This document shows, in pieces, positions 49,544 through 61,779 of a stretch of 64,000 bases of DNA (the stretch's first letter is position 1; the number at the start of each line of letters is the position of its first letter). Source of the DNA: Zychaea mexicana (Eukaryota; Mucoromycota; Mucoromycetes; Mucorales; Lichtheimiaceae); contig NW_026516674.1 of assembly GCF_025766255.1 (NCBI RefSeq), positions 372,001 through 436,000 of the forward strand, read 5' to 3'. The notes under the pieces were generated by a model. That model had not been told where the DNA came from and searched no databases. It was given only the letters and a program-made list of their open reading frames with translations. A program made the translations under genes and the position numbers.

Positions 49544-50556
49544 TGGTTCAGGCGGATGAAAACAAAAAAGGAAGCCTCATCAACCCCGCACTTCAATAAG
49601 GGCCAACCGATTTGGCAACGGAAAAGGCTTCAGCACACAACGTGGGTTACTATTGTTTTAATTATTACGTTATTATTAATAAGTAGTAATAGCGCAAACT
49701 ACTGGATGGCGTTCTCTATTTAGATTTAACGCATCATTGTTCATCTCTTTTTTTTGCATGTTTGCGATAGGGTGCATCAAGCGAGATAGATAATGCGTGT
49801 GCTGTGACACCGGTTCCGCACATTATCAGGCCCGTGCGACTACCACTTTCACGGTAACAGCGCTATCAATCAGATACCGTTATCAGTATTTCTCGATAGG
49901 GTAAACGATTCCATTATATTATTGAATAACAACAACAATTTTTGTGGTGATTAAAACTTTATGAGAGTGGTGAATGGATAATGTTATAGATGCGAAAGTC
50001 GAGATTACGATGGGGTCGTGTATTATGTGCTTTTTTTTTCTTTGCGTAAATGTGTGTGTTATGCAATATCTAAAGAAATAGGGCTGGGTATAAAGAAATA
50101 GAAGGGGGAGAATGATAGGATATATGGATGGATAGATAAATGGGTAGATAGTGATATAGTGTATAATTATAAATATAAAGTAGATCCTCAAGTCGATTTT
50201 GGAAAAGAAGTTGACATGTGGGCGCCAATACTTATGCAAGAAGCTGTCGTTAAGACTGCCTGGTAACACACTAATAAAGCTGGCACATGCAGTCGTAGTG
50301 TGGTAAGTTCTAAAGAAGAAAAAAGTGATACAGAGTTAGCATTGGACACACTTTATGCATGCTGAGGTGCATTAGCTCATGTAAGTAAGGAGCATGACAG
50401 TGTCGATGAGCGGACCCGTTTATGCAAGAGAAAGTAAAGATTATATACTAACCATGCTAGTATGATTTTAAACAAAGAAAATGACAAGAGAAATATTTGG
50501 CTTTGCGTTTGTTTGTTTGTTTACTTTGTGTGTCGGTATTGTTGGATTAATGGGCT
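49544..50556. other. Promoter region of the pseudokinase gene and 3' spacer
   Basis: The 1-kb gap contains no gene. Frames such as 49919-50269 (-) are Ile/Tyr/Pro-rich products of AT-rich repeats (GGATGGATAGATAAATGGG). The left part should hold the pseudokinase promoter; the right part the 3' end of the Gln/His-rich gene. Confidence 0.5.
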
Positions 50557-51213
50557 TCAAGGAGGCGGTGGGAGTGAATCCACGTCAAAGCCCATTTCAC
50601 AAGCACGTTGCTTCATATAGGTGTACATTTTGTATTGAAGCTCAAACAAGGGCGAGTCCCGCTCGTTCATTAAACCGGTGTCTGACATTTCGGAGATATA
50701 TGACTGAACACCGAGAATGAGGTACAGTAATGCATCGTTATTATAAGAGTCCACGCTTGCTGCGCTTTGTCTGTCTTCTTCTTCTTCGTTACCACCGCCC
50801 TCGTTGTCATGACCATCATAGTAGTATTCTTCTGTTTCGCCTCCTAGAGACTGCTGCCGCTGATGACAAGGATCTGTGGCTTTTTCGTATAGCATGGCTG
50901 CCGCTGCTGACGTGCTACTGGTAGGCTCGACGCTGTGATTTCGCTGATGTTGATGGCCATTCTGGTGGTACCGGCTGCTCTGCAGTCCGTAATAGTAGTC
51001 CTGAAGATCCGCTTCGAATCGTACTGCTTCCATAGCATGATCGTATTCGTCGAAATAGGAGGGATCGGCTATGGAATCACTCTGGAGTGATGACGTTGAA
51101 GTAAAATCATTGGAATATTGGTGTTGATGGGAACAGGAAGAAGGATGTCGATGCCTGTGCTGCTGCTGCTGCTGATGGCTATGCTCGCCAAGTACGACGT
51201 GGTCAAAGTTCAT
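50557..51213 (-). CDS. Uncharacterised Gln/His-rich protein
   Basis: A single open exon of 218 residues, from ATG 51213 to TGA 50557. The N-terminus is low in complexity (SHQQQQQHRHRHPSS). A central acidic/Tyr segment (EEYYYDGHDNEGGGNEEEED) follows, then an ordered-looking, probably helical end (NDALLYLILGVQSYISEMSDTG..FELQYKMYTYMKQRACEMGFDVDSLPPPP). No known domain was recognised. The helical C-terminal block, about 65 residues, is the part most likely to show homologues. No signal peptide or membrane helix. It could be a regulator or adaptor, but nothing in the context says so. Confidence 0.6.
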   Translation of the reverse strand: MNFDHVVLGEHSHQQQQQHRHRHPSSCSHQHQYSNDFTSTSSLQSDSIADPSYFDEYDHAMEAVRFEADLQDYYYGLQSSRYHQNGHQHQRNHSVEPTSSTSAAAAMLYEKATDPCHQRQQSLGGETEEYYYDGHDNEGGGNEEEEDRQSAASVDSYNNDALLYLILGVQSYISEMSDTGLMNERDSPLFELQYKMYTYMKQRACEMGFDVDSLPPPP

Positions 51214-53031
51214 GTTTTGCTTGCCTCTTTGTATTTCGATTTGCCGTAACTGCTACTGCTGTATATATTATTAACGAATACTATCCTTTTTCTTTTCCTT
51301 AAGCTGGAGAGAAGAAGAATATGGGTCCGTGAAAATTAGAGTGAAAAAAAGAGGCTTATAACCTCACTAATAAGTAATAATGATTATAATGTAAAGAAAA
51401 CAAGAAAGAGAGAAAGACAAGTGTACAGACGGAAAGAAATGCTATATAAGGAGGAGACTAGAAGTAAAGAAAAACGAGGGATAAGCCCAAAGAAAGGGAT
51501 AAGGAATACCTCCTACCCGGGTAGCAGAAATGCTATATAATATCCACACATCGCACTCATGTACTTATTCATATACAGTATTTTTTGCTAAGCTGTAGTA
51601 CAAATGATGAACACGTTGATCCTACGTGATGTTCCTATTGCAGGTGGTGCGTATATGATTATGTACGTTATGTATAAGCTGTTAAGACAGCAGTACCTTC
51701 TATATCTGTTTTTTTTGGCATTCGGGATGTCATATTATTGCCTAGTACATACATAATAAGAGAGAGAGAAAGACACACATGATGGGGGGTGATTGTGTGT
51801 ATATTTAAAGACACAGCTCAGCAGCCAACAAGTAAATTCCGCTCACATTCTGTTTTTCTCTATGTACACACTCCCAACACACCGTCATGGCTACCCCCCA
51901 ATCGAGACTTACTCCCTTTGTCATTATATTCTTTCTTTATCTTCTGGGTAAAAGAAGACGTCGGATGTGAGTAGGAGATGGGGGGTTTAAGAGAGCGAAG
52001 GAGCTCTTTCTTAAGATGCTAGTTTGCATATGTTGTGGGAGAAGAGGAGCATAAGATGAGCTATAATAAAACATTCGGAATATCTTATTGCCTTGCAATG
52101 AAACATAGTACACTTTGTACGTAATTCGATTTTTGAATGCAAGAATCGAAGTATGATAACCCAGTGAATGATCATGTTGATCCGTGTAATTCATCCGCAG
52201 TCGCCATTTTTTTTTCTGCTGTTTTCTATTCCCTCTCAACGCACAGATAATGAATATTCGTACTGGTCACCTAGATCAATCTCAAGGCAGGGTATAAACT
52301 ACCACAACAGCAGCAGCTGTCGATTTTTATTATCTTTTATTTTTGGGGCTATAGGGGATGGGATGATATATACTGTCATATAGACAGTAGGTAATGCATT
52401 ATGCATTACTGGCAGCAGGGACAATACCTATTTACTCTTCACACTTGGTCCAATATATGCTGTTGCTGCTTAGTAACCGCTATTATCTCCTTGGTAGCCA
52501 CTCGTTGTCATGGGGATGCTATTGGGTACCATCAATCAATACATGGTTGCCTTTTTAACTTCTTTACGTATTCTATTGAGCTAGCGTTCGTACAGTAAAA
52601 TCATCCAAATCTATATTGAGCTCCGCCCGTGATTCGCAATAACAACATGAACAACAGCGGCCCTGAAACTCTCTAAACGCCATAGGAGGGGTAGCTAAGA
52701 AAAGTTCCCCTTGGCAAAAGTAACACCATCACCCTACTACTACTGGATGATATGTGCGGAACCGGATCTATTATAGCATGGGTTGGATGCTGTTCCTCTC
52801 CCCACCATATTCTTTCGGGGGTGCTGTAATTATGATGTTGATATTAACACATGCATTCATTTAGGCTTTGTTGGTTCCTTCCATCATCCCCGACACGATT
52901 TTTACAGACAAAGAAAAAGCTAGTTACACCAAAGCAATGCACTATCAACAACCACATGTTTTCATAGCTCATAATCCACACCAGTTGCACCACATTATAG
53001 TACGTGTCATAGGTCTGAATATGTATTGAAT
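51214..53031. other. Gene-poor spacer
   Basis: The right-hand part of 1.8 kb of AT-rich DNA with simple repeats. Its left end should hold the promoter of the Gln/His-rich gene; TATATAA occurs at about 51443 and 51533. Nothing coding was recognised. Confidence 0.5.
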
Positions 53032-53172
53032 TTTTCCTCATGATTGGCTTGACGTGATACCAGTTTCTAGTTGGCGCTGAGAGGGTGTTTAGTACATGAG
53101 ACCCACTGTTCTTTTCAGCTTGGCACCCATGGTTCATGTCGAGTCAATATAGAGTAAAAGACAAGGTAAAAG
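53032..53172. repeat. Left arm of a 140-bp inverted repeat
   Basis: The reverse complement of this arm matches 53996-54135 with roughly ten differences and one indel over about 140 bases (counted by eye). On the - strand it reads in frame MNHGCQAEKNSGSHVLNTLS..., paralleling the right arm on +. Confidence 0.85.
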
Positions 53173-53774
53173 AAGATAAGTTAAATAGCTGCAGCCCTGA
53201 CTACGCGTGAGAGCGCAGTGATGTGAGTCGTTTGCCTATGACACAAGCGAGGCGCTAGCGAGAAACACCAACCCTCAGTATAACTAATGTGATTGTCTGC
53301 TGGGAGAGGGATACGCTTTTTTGCATCATATATGACGACAAGTGGGACAATGACAACGGTAACTGATAGCAAAACATGCAACAACCACCGATATTTATCT
53401 TGTCCTTGAAAATCAATGCATAAGCGACTGTACGACAAGTACGTCTTAGAGCACTTTCGCTTTATCTAAAAACAGAAAATGGGTCCATCAAAAGTACTCT
53501 TTTACTTATCAGATGCATTGGCCATTGTATGTATATCACTCTGGATATAGTTTGACCGCCGGGTCATATAGTAATGAAATGAGCGGATATCCCATGTGAG
53601 CTATGATAGTAAACTTGCGGTGCGCACCGTAACATAAGCAAATAATGTCATATACCAATATACGTCTGAGCAATACTGCTCTTCGTGTGCGTATCCGATC
53701 GACGTCAATGGATTCTACGTAAAACCACAGTGTCAGAGAGCGCATCCTTCATGACCCTCTATTTGACGAGTTTC

Positions 53775-53822
53775 GAGCCATCCGTTGCATAAAAAAAGGA
53801 GCCATCCGTTGCATAAAAAAAG
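53775..53822 (+). repeat. Two tandem copies of a 24-base unit
   Basis: The unit GAGCCATCCGTTGCATAAAA (first 20 bases) plus AAAG occurs twice, exactly, at 53775-53798 and 53799-53822, between the arms of the inverted repeat. Confidence 0.9.
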
Positions 53823-53995
53823 AAAAAAGGAACGATAGGTCTATTTACTCCAGTGAAAGCAATGCCCGAAGTGCAGGCAGCAATCATGTTTACAGTTCGG
53901 GAAAATGTAAGAAATGCGCATATTGATACCTTCCACCCTCAGTAGACAGTCCAACAACATGACACGCATATCGTGGCGTCTTATTGCCGTTGCAT

Positions 53996-54135
53996 CTTTA
54001 CCTTGTATTTTTCTCTATATTGTCTCGACATGAACCATGGGTGCCACGTTGAAAAGAACAGTGGGTGCCATGTACTAAACACCCTCTCAGCGCTAACTAG
54101 AAACTGGTATCACGTCAAGCCAATCATTAGGAAAA
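53996..54135. repeat. Right arm of the 140-bp inverted repeat
   Basis: Inverted partner of 53032-53172. The two arms enclose about 820 bases without a recognisable gene. The arms could be terminal repeats of a non-autonomous element or an inverted duplication of a gene fragment. Confidence 0.85.
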
Positions 54136-54878
54136 TTCCAATATCAATGCTGATCTACGCGGAGGATTTGGTGGTGAGTGCTGTGCACTATGTGTGTGCA
54201 CAGACTCAGTGGCGGCACCAGCGAGAGGATGATGAAGATCTCAGCACCATAGAGTGCATGGGACTGGTCCCGCTTACATAGCAATTATACCACAATCATG
54301 CGTAGTGGATTCATCACGTTTATACAGTATTCAATATCGTCCTGCCGGTAGCATACTACAGCGAAAAGAGGACTCTGTTGTCAATTCTCTTTCAAAGCTG
54401 TGTTGCTCTCTTTCATCCACATTAAAGAAAAGGCTGAGCAGAGTTTTGAGCCACATCTCACAAGTTCTATTCTTGGGACAATGGTTACACCAGAGCAAAG
54501 CCCGCGCTTTACTATCCATCAAACAGGTGACACAACTGTGGCCCAGTAACAAAAAATAGCCAAGAAATGGTATAGTTTCGGAAAAGAAATCTTTTTCAAT
54601 GGGTAAATGTAAAAATAAGGCAGGGATGATACTACATTTTGGGTTGCAAAAGTAGAGGTTCTTGTGTGTGCGAGGAGAAGGATAAAAGAGAAAGAAGTAT
54701 GTATAAATGAAAGAAGAGAGAATGAACGAGTGGAAGTAGTAGTTAATATACACAGACTATGTGGGCTAAAAAATAATGGGGGACGTTGCTATGGAATAGA
54801 TAAGTCTGGGAAGAGAGTGTTTTACAGAAAAAAGGAATAGTTGTTGTATGTAAAAGAGTAGGAAAGATGATATGTTTT
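54136..54878. other. Spacer downstream of the tetraspan gene
   Basis: No gene seen; frames at 54254-54559 (+) and 54331-54753 (-) are low in complexity. It includes the 3' end of the tetraspan transcript. Confidence 0.45.
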
Positions 54879-55911
54879 TTAATACACTGACGTCTTGTAA
54901 GAAGTCTGCGGGAAATCTTCCAAATCGCGAAGTGGATGATGCTGAACACGCTGCTTGAGGCGGGATGCGTACGCAGACACAACACATGCAAAGTATATCT
55001 ACATAGACACATGTAGTATCCGAGGGATCAGAAACAGACACACTTAAACGCAACCTTTTCCCTTGTATATGTCTACTCTTCACTTACCCCTATGATGTTG
55101 CCAACCACGACACCGACACCGCCACCAACCAACATTCCAGTGACGGTCTTGTTACACGCATCCGCAGCCTCTGTTCCGGAGTATCCGTACTGATCAGCAT
55201 AGTTATCAAGGTAAAACTCGCAGCCAGACACGACATCCTCACGACGAACAATCAAAAAGATCCACGTTGCAAATGAGACAATCAAAGCCAAGAGAGTCAT
55301 GATCCAATAGACGAATTTGAAAATGTTGACCAAGCCTCGCTTTTGCTATAGAAGACACAGATCATCGATCAACCCATTAAAAGTTGGAAATCTGTACACC
55401 TCTGTGGAGAGAGAGAGAGAGAGAGAAGGGTCGAAGCAGCTTACAGCAATAGCACCAATGAATCCGAACAGTGCTGTGACGATAGCCAGACAGCCGATCG
55501 CAAGGCCGGCGTAGTAAGCTGCTTCCATATTAACATAGGTCGCTTCATCGTAAGACAAGATGTCTAAAAAGAAATCAAATTATGAAAGCGTCAGATTGCT
55601 TGATTCGAGTACTGTTTTTGTTTCGCGTGCGGGTATAAATGTCTGTGCTATTGTTCGTACCTGATCGAGCGATGGCGAGGTAAGCGACTGCTGCGGCACT
55701 AGCAAGCTATTACAAAGGGAAGAAAGGAATCAGTATACATGACGGCTTTCACATACAAGTGTTTACGTACCAGATCCAAAATCGCGATAATCAGAACGCC
55801 AACTCTGGTGCATTAAAAGCAATATTTTTATTATTAGTGTGCTCGTCTACCAGAACAAATGTGATATGTCGTAATTTACCTTAGCGAAATACAGCAGCAG
55901 CACTTTTGCAT
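54879..55911 (-). CDS. Tetraspan membrane protein
   Basis: Six exons (55911-55880, 55804-55771, 55706-55661, 55563-55445, 55345-55088, 54998-54879) give 202 residues, all joins in phase. The start MQKCCCCISLR is a Cys cluster just before the first helix, suitable for palmitoylation. Four hydrophobic helices follow: VGVLIIAILDLLASAAAVAYLAI, AAYYAGLAIGCLAIVTALFGFIG, FKFVYWIMTLLALIVSFATWIFLIV, and MLVGGGVGVVVGNIIGIYFACVV. The loop between helices 3 and 4 contains two Cys (SGCEFYLDNY, AADACNKT) that could form a disulphide. The C-terminus is basic then acidic and cytosolic. Similar small four-helix proteins are common and mostly unnamed in Mucoromycota; full tetraspanins have a larger loop with a CCG motif, absent here. 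Confidence 0.8.
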
Positions 55912-57548
55912 TCTTGTATTTGTGTTGTTTAACGTGTAAAGTGAAAAAGTGAAATCTAAAAAAGAAAAGAAGACGTTGTCGTCGTTGTGGAGAGGGGAAA
56001 CCTTTTTATTTTTGACTGGACCTGCTTGTTTATATATATAACTTTCTGGCTCTTCCGCTTCTTGTGCACACTTTAGGAATAGTGACCGGAATGGTGTAAC
56101 ACTCCAACCCGAGCCTCACCGTGTAACTTTTTTGTTTGCTCAGGCGCTAAACTCTGCTAGGCGTCTCTTTCATATTCACAATAGCCGATCCAAAAAGCTC
56201 TTTTTGTTTTGGTTATACAAGGAGATAAAAATAGTAACCTTTCCTCTTACTATTTGCCCTGGCTGGCGACTACTGTACTGTGGCTGTTTAAGAAGGTAAA
56301 AGCCCAGTCGAGCGACAAAAAAAGAAAGATACATGGTCCAAAACCAAGGGAGAGAGTGAAGGATGATGCACTCAGCCTCTTTGCTTTCGTTGCAGCTAGT
56401 CGCTTTTTCTTGCGGTGTTTTCTGTATGCTCTATGTAGGTGCATCGCATTCACAGCTGCGATCTGTCATCTGAAAACATGCATGCAGGCTGAGGGCAGCA
56501 ACGACAGCAACAGCCTATTTTCCATTGAGCTATTATAGACATGGGGTGATGGATACGCCGAATTCGGACAAGAGCTGCGATGACGATGAGGTTGTATGTG
56601 AGGGTCGTTTTGGCAGTCAGTTCGTCGGGTGATCGGTCCCCATCCGGAATTCTTCGTGTTATCCGTTTTGTGTCACCAGCATGTCCCCTTTACCTTTTTC
56701 TTTCCTCGCTGTGCATTAGCCTCTCTGAGCCCAGCTACGTATGCTATTCGGCAAGTGAGAGCGCAAGCCTCGTTTAAGATGGTGAGTGTGTATTCCAGAG
56801 AAACTGATTCTTGTACTAGTCGTCTTCTACCCTGTTGCTACAGGATTACAGGTAGTGAAGCTAGTTTTTGCCTTCTGTCTACGACTGACGATCTTGTGCA
56901 TATCTTCTATTATGAACTTGAAACGGAAGCAAAAACAAATAACACTGCCTTTACAACATTGGACAACGACCGTCGAATAGTGTATACAAACGAGTTATAA
57001 GAAACCTTTCCTGTTGATCAGCGGCAGCACCGCCACATCAACATAGTGTGCGAGCACCGCTCTTTTAGTCTACAAGAATAGTTTTCGCTCTGGACAATAA
57101 GGATAGGCCCGGGTAAAGTCCAGTTATCATGAGTGTAGCAACATCCGCCAAGGAAACCGGGAAAATAATACAATGACGGGACACAACAACTTTAACTCTT
57201 CTCATCTTTCTACGCACCATTCCTTTTGCTTCGTAGCTTACAATGTAATTGCAGTGAAGAAAAGTGATGAAAGGATATAAATACAGTCGATACAGTCGTA
57301 GGTTTGACAAATAATGTCCGTCTATAATAGTACAGTAGATGCATCCGTTATCGCAGCTTAAGCTCAACATTCAACTAAGGTAAATATGTAGGATGCAAAG
57401 AAAATTACAGGGATCGGTAAGAAGAGTCGTTGATACTCCTACCTTAACAAATACTAGAAAGTGGGAGATACCATCATCGTCAACGAAGAGTCATATAGTA
57501 CATGAACGCTTAGCATGACTTGTTCTTTTTCTAACTCTTACCAAATGT
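55912..57548. other. Intergenic, no gene recognised
   Basis: The 1.6-kb gap holds the tetraspan promoter (a TATATATA run near 56030) and further right short frames such as 56580-56777 (+) without domains. No terminal inverted repeat of the neighbouring transposase relic was found in it. Confidence 0.5.
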
Positions 57549-58828
57549 GTGTACGTGTACAGTGTTTCCAAGAAGCAATGTCGCAGCCAATCAAGATTAC
57601 CAGTCAGAATTGATATCACAGGCGAGTCAGAATCAATGTCGCCAGCCAGTCAAAATCAATTTCGCATTTTCAGAAATGTTGTCACCTGTGCAACCCATTC
57701 TGAGTATTTGAAAAATACGGCCTCTGGCGAATCTTCTTTGGCTTTTTCAGTGGCGAATGAAAAGTCAAAAGATGAAGATACTCGTATGAAGGAGGCAAAC
57801 ACTAAACGAGATTATGTGCGATATACTGTCCGAGATAATGTTAGGTTTTTCGATCTGAAGATTGAAAAGTGCATGAGTGCATCAGCTGTGGCAAAGCAGT
57901 TGGGTATACACATTCGAACGGCGCAGAGATGGGCTAAACAGCATAGCATGAGTCCTGGCAACATTTTTGACAGTTGTACTAGAATCGGTCGTAAATGTAT
58001 TTTAACGGAAGAGCATAAAAGGACTATTATCAATTTCATTGATGCCAATCCGTCTGTTACTGTGGTTGAAGTCACAGAGCATTTTGGATCGATTCAATGA
58101 TCTTAAGGTTTCACGCAGTACTGTTTATAACTTTATGAAAAGGGAATGCAACCTATCGTTGAAAAAGGCTGATTTTCATTCCATTGAAAGAAACAGTCCA
58201 GCAAAAATTGAGGAGCGATACGATTGGGTTTGCAAATGGCAAAATACAGATATGAACTTCATGACGAATTGCGTGTTCCTTGATGAGTCTGCTTTTGACA
58301 TAAACATGAAACGGTTTAGAGCTTGGTCCACAAATGGGTACTCGTGCTATTGTTACTAGACCTACCACGAGAGCAAATACTACGTCTATATTGGGTGCCA
58401 TTTCTGCATCAGGTTTGATTGCAGTGGGCGTAAAAAAACCGAGACCTGCGAAGAAGAGAAAGGCTGAAGGATATATCAGCTCAGGAACAGTAACAGGTCA
58501 CTATATCAGTTTCCTAAAAATGACTCTTGATGAAATGGACAAGTATCCACATATGAAAGGTCATTACATAGTTATGAACAATGCACCTATTCACACACAT
58601 GAAAATATAAAGAAATATATTGAGTATCGAGGATATAAGTGTGTGTATCTTCCTACTTACTCTCCTGAACTTTACCCCATAGAACAATCTTGGGCAGATG
58701 CGAAGAGTAAGGTTAAGCGCCAGAGGTTTTTGCAAGAAGACACTCTAACAAAGAGAACTACGGAAGCTTGCAAAAGCGTAGATAAAAGTCAGTTCAGAGG
58801 ATTCGTTTTAGATTCTTACAAATGTTAG
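57549..58828 (+). pseudogene. Broken Tc1/mariner-IS630-type DDE transposase
   Basis: Three overlapping reading frames continue one protein: 57549 (ATG possible at 57636) to about 58085, 58084 to about 58333, and 58334 to 58828. The N-terminal part has a helix-turn-helix (SASAVAKQLGIHIRTAQRW). The middle frame reads SRSTVYNFMKRE and VFLDESAFD (first catalytic Asp). The last frame has TRAIVTRPTTRANTTSILGAIS, YIVMNNAPIH and LPTYSPELYPIEQSW (catalytic Glu). Two frameshifts, near 58083 and 58333, and Asn where the second catalytic Asp is expected (MNN instead of MDN) mean it is dead. It belongs to the DDE families abundant in Mucorales. No clear terminal repeats or TA duplication were located, so its borders are unknown. 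Confidence 0.88.
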
Positions 58829-59034
58829 GATACATATCAAAACAAAGAACCCATGTAATGATCAACCAATTCATCGAAGCAAATAATGCTGCGAAAAATA
58901 TCAGGTAAGCAAGCAACAGTAAATACACACTATTAACAACCTTTTGCTATTAGCAATATATATTCGTTTTTATTATAACATCAACCAATTCCAAAAAAAA
59001 AAACGTTTTGGAATCGAGAAAAAAGAAACGACTT

Positions 59035-59110
59035 AAAAGTCGCCCTCTCTAAAAAAACCCAAAGGGTTTTTGTCGACACCTTTATTTTTCTGACGTTGTC
59101 GACAACAATT
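59035..59110 (+). repeat. Direct repeat copy 1 (about 76 bp)
   Basis: Matches 59150-59224 in the same orientation with about ten differences by eye. Both copies end with the palindrome GTTGTCGACAAC (59095-59106 here) followed by AATT, and both carry TGTCGACACCTTTATT earlier. Confidence 0.85.
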
Positions 59111-59149
59111 ACTGATATCTCTGTTGTTGGCAAGATCTGATAGCCAATG

Positions 59150-59224
59150 AAAAGCCGCCTTTTCCAAAAAAACCAAAAGGTTGTTGTCGACACCTTTATT
59201 GTTCTGACGTTGTCGACAACAATT
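59150..59224 (+). repeat. Direct repeat copy 2 (about 75 bp)
   Basis: Second copy, 115 bases from the first; its palindrome GTTGTCGACAAC is at 59209-59220. The arrangement could be remnants of element ends or a protein-binding array. Confidence 0.85.
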
Positions 59225-61779
59225 TTGGGCTTGTGGCCTAAGTCCGTTCCAAAGTCTATTCTTTATCCGCACCTACACTTTATGTCGAGCAAACCCGTCT
59301 CTAACGAACGCTCCAACATGTCGTCTCTAGACCTTGGTTGCGGCTCTCAAGTAAGTTAAAAGCAAATGCGCGGCTTGTGTCAGGGTTGTTTGGTGTCATT
59401 ACATTATGCATGATACGGGATGCTTACAAAGCCAAACTAGCAAAATTCCAAATCCAAACTATTGCGGACCGGTGCACACGAAGGACAGAAGCAAAGGGCA
59501 CGAAACACACTTGCAAGCTCTGGCTTCATCGTGACGGCAAGTTTGACTGCTGGAGAGATTCCTGAGTAAAAAGTCCTACTTTCACAATCTACATCTTTCT
59601 TACAGTGTTTGTCGTTGGTTAAGTTTCTCTTGCTGTTTACTTTATCACTTTAAACATATTATTGATAATTTAATACGATCTCATTGAATCCAAGTGATTC
59701 TGCTTGAGTTAGCTGCAGTTTTACTTGCCTGCAAAGATGCTTCCCAAGGAGGCTGGATACGAGCCGAGGAACGGCTTTCAAGGGCGATTTCCGATGCATA
59801 CAACTGCCGGTATTGCTATTCATTGAAAACCACTGCCCGTCGGACGACTGTAGTTGAAGAAAGAAATCATAGCAAGCTGATATCCTGCTAAGAACGATAA
59901 AATTTGAGAATGTAACGTCTATGTATCTATAAGCTAGTGATCTCAAAATCATACCGAAACACACAGAGCATGACATAGAGAACAGTCTCTACTATGTTCG
60001 ATATCTTGCTCTCATTAATAATAACCACTATTGATGATACCATTGATACTTCTAAAAAAGTAAGGAATGATATCATAGGAGAAGCTCCCTAGCTCTTCTT
60101 TCAAAAAGCGCTTATCATACCGCAAAACATCAGTACAATTCATAACCATGATATAGAGTGGTTTGATTTTAATTTGAAAGAGCTTGCATTAGCTATAGTT
60201 CAGAACAAGTGTATACAGCCGGCGCTCACTGTACGGTGAAATTTTACATATGCACATTTTTGCTTCATTTAACTTTTATGCTTCAGTGATTGTGGGGATG
60301 TGGTTTCAGCCGAGCACTTCTGCTCGAGTTTCAATGAAGAACAATGTGTGAGAATTATATTTAGCTTAAACTGTCGCTGCATCCTCGTGGCAAGGTGGAT
60401 GTCGAGAAGGCAAGACAAGAAGTGTCGCGCTGTTGCTGTCTGTACTATCATATGAAACTTGAGCTTATGAGTATGATACTTGTCAATAGTAATCTTAAAA
60501 GCTGGTAGATGTGTAGCTGAGAAAAGTTTGTCGCGTGGAGCTGTAAATAGCGTGCATTTACTATTTGTTATTTATCCATACATGCGCATGGCGTACTTCA
60601 TCACCATCTTCATTGAAAGAGGGAGTGGGGCAGAACTGCATATCCAACAGAAGCAGTATCGTCTATCCTTGGCTCAAATCGCAAATACTTTCAAACGATT
60701 CTCGGGCGGCCAATCAAAATCGACAAAAATTCCCACTCATTTTTTGCCATGGTTATAAAGTCCGGCTATCTCAGCTCAGTTTTTCGCTTCTCTTTCCCTT
60801 ATCTCCATGCTTTTCTATTTCGCGCAGTCGTAATCGTCATAAACGCGGCCTTAGACCAATCACAGGTAAATTCCTTTATAACCCTGCTTCTGCTGCTTTA
60901 CACACGCTCACACTTGTGTTTTAGCTTTGAAGAACCGTAGTGGGTTGTTTCAAAGGCCCACCACTTTTTGTATGTGTCGGTAGTGTTTCTGGGCACGTTT
61001 GCAGGTTCGACTCCTGGCTTGACACAAAGGTGGGCGCTACGTCGAGGTCTATTGTTCATTTTGGGAGACCATTAGTCGCATCGGCCCCGCGCAAAAGAGC
61101 TCGATCACCTTCAGTGGCTATCCTGAACGATCGGGTCCCGCCTTGGACGATACAAGCGTGTCTGTTATAGCCTGGACTTGCCGTACTCTCCGGAGTATGG
61201 TGTGCCTGTCAGATAGTCTTGAAATAACGCTTGAGGAATTGAGGGAATAAGGAATTGACGGAAAAGGCATTGGCATTGGTGTCATTCCTGAAGGCTTGCC
61301 GGAAGGCTTGCTGGAAGGATTGGCGGTGTAGGTTCCAGCTTCGAGCTGGGACTGAGGCTGTGGTGGACATGGAGGTTGAAAGGTGATTTGTGCCTTTTCT
61401 CAACCTCCTTCTTTCTCGTTCATTGTCAAATCAATGGACCAGAGAATTGCCAATGCCTTCTTCTTTTTCTTCAGCTAGACACTTTTTTCACCTTTGTTAT
61501 TTTTCTTACATTCTTTGAAATAATAAAATAACTCTTCCATCTGTTTCCCTTTACAAATATATCTGTTTTTTAATAGCGTATATCACGCGAGCTTTTGTCG
61601 CTTTGATGTAATAGACGTTTGCGATGGCAACCGAGGCATAAGTGACCGCTAAAAGTCGTTGCTATAATAGTATGGCCTGTTCTCGCTGTTGCGCAAGACA
61701 AAGTGCTTATCAACGGCGTAGTGATGGGATCGTCACAATTCTTCATTCCCACATGGACTCTGTGACCAAGTTGCCATCG

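Larger units (their letters stand above)
58829..61560. other. Repeat-bearing spacer right of the transposase relic
   Basis: Besides the direct repeat at 59035-59224, only weak coding signals are seen: 59282-59350 (ATG, ends at a GTAAGT donor), 59338-59565 (basic, Cys/Trp-containing end), and a repetitive frame at 61209-61403 (-). None could be joined into a gene. A tRNA-like box at 60973-61026 is discussed among the rejected items. Confidence 0.45.

Noticed and set aside
53973..54281. 102-codon + frame in the right inverted-repeat arm
   Set aside because: Its shared part is the repeat itself; the non-repeat parts of the two arm frames do not match each other, so a real gene is not supported.
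59282..59565. Possible two-exon gene (ATG 59282, donor GTAAGT, second part around 59400-59565)
   Set aside because: The first exon ends in phase 0, but every acceptor tried needs phase 1, so no consistent join was found.
60973..61026. tRNA-like element: a perfect B box (GGTTCGACTCC) and a 7-base terminal stem (TGTGTCG with TGACACA)
   Set aside because: Only 54 bases separate the stem ends, too short for D and anticodon arms, and no A box is at the right distance. At most a tRNA relic.
61260..61330. Repeated GAAGGCTTGC-type units on + giving FQQAFRQAF on -
   Set aside because: Short imperfect repetition only; too few units to call an array, and no gene around it.
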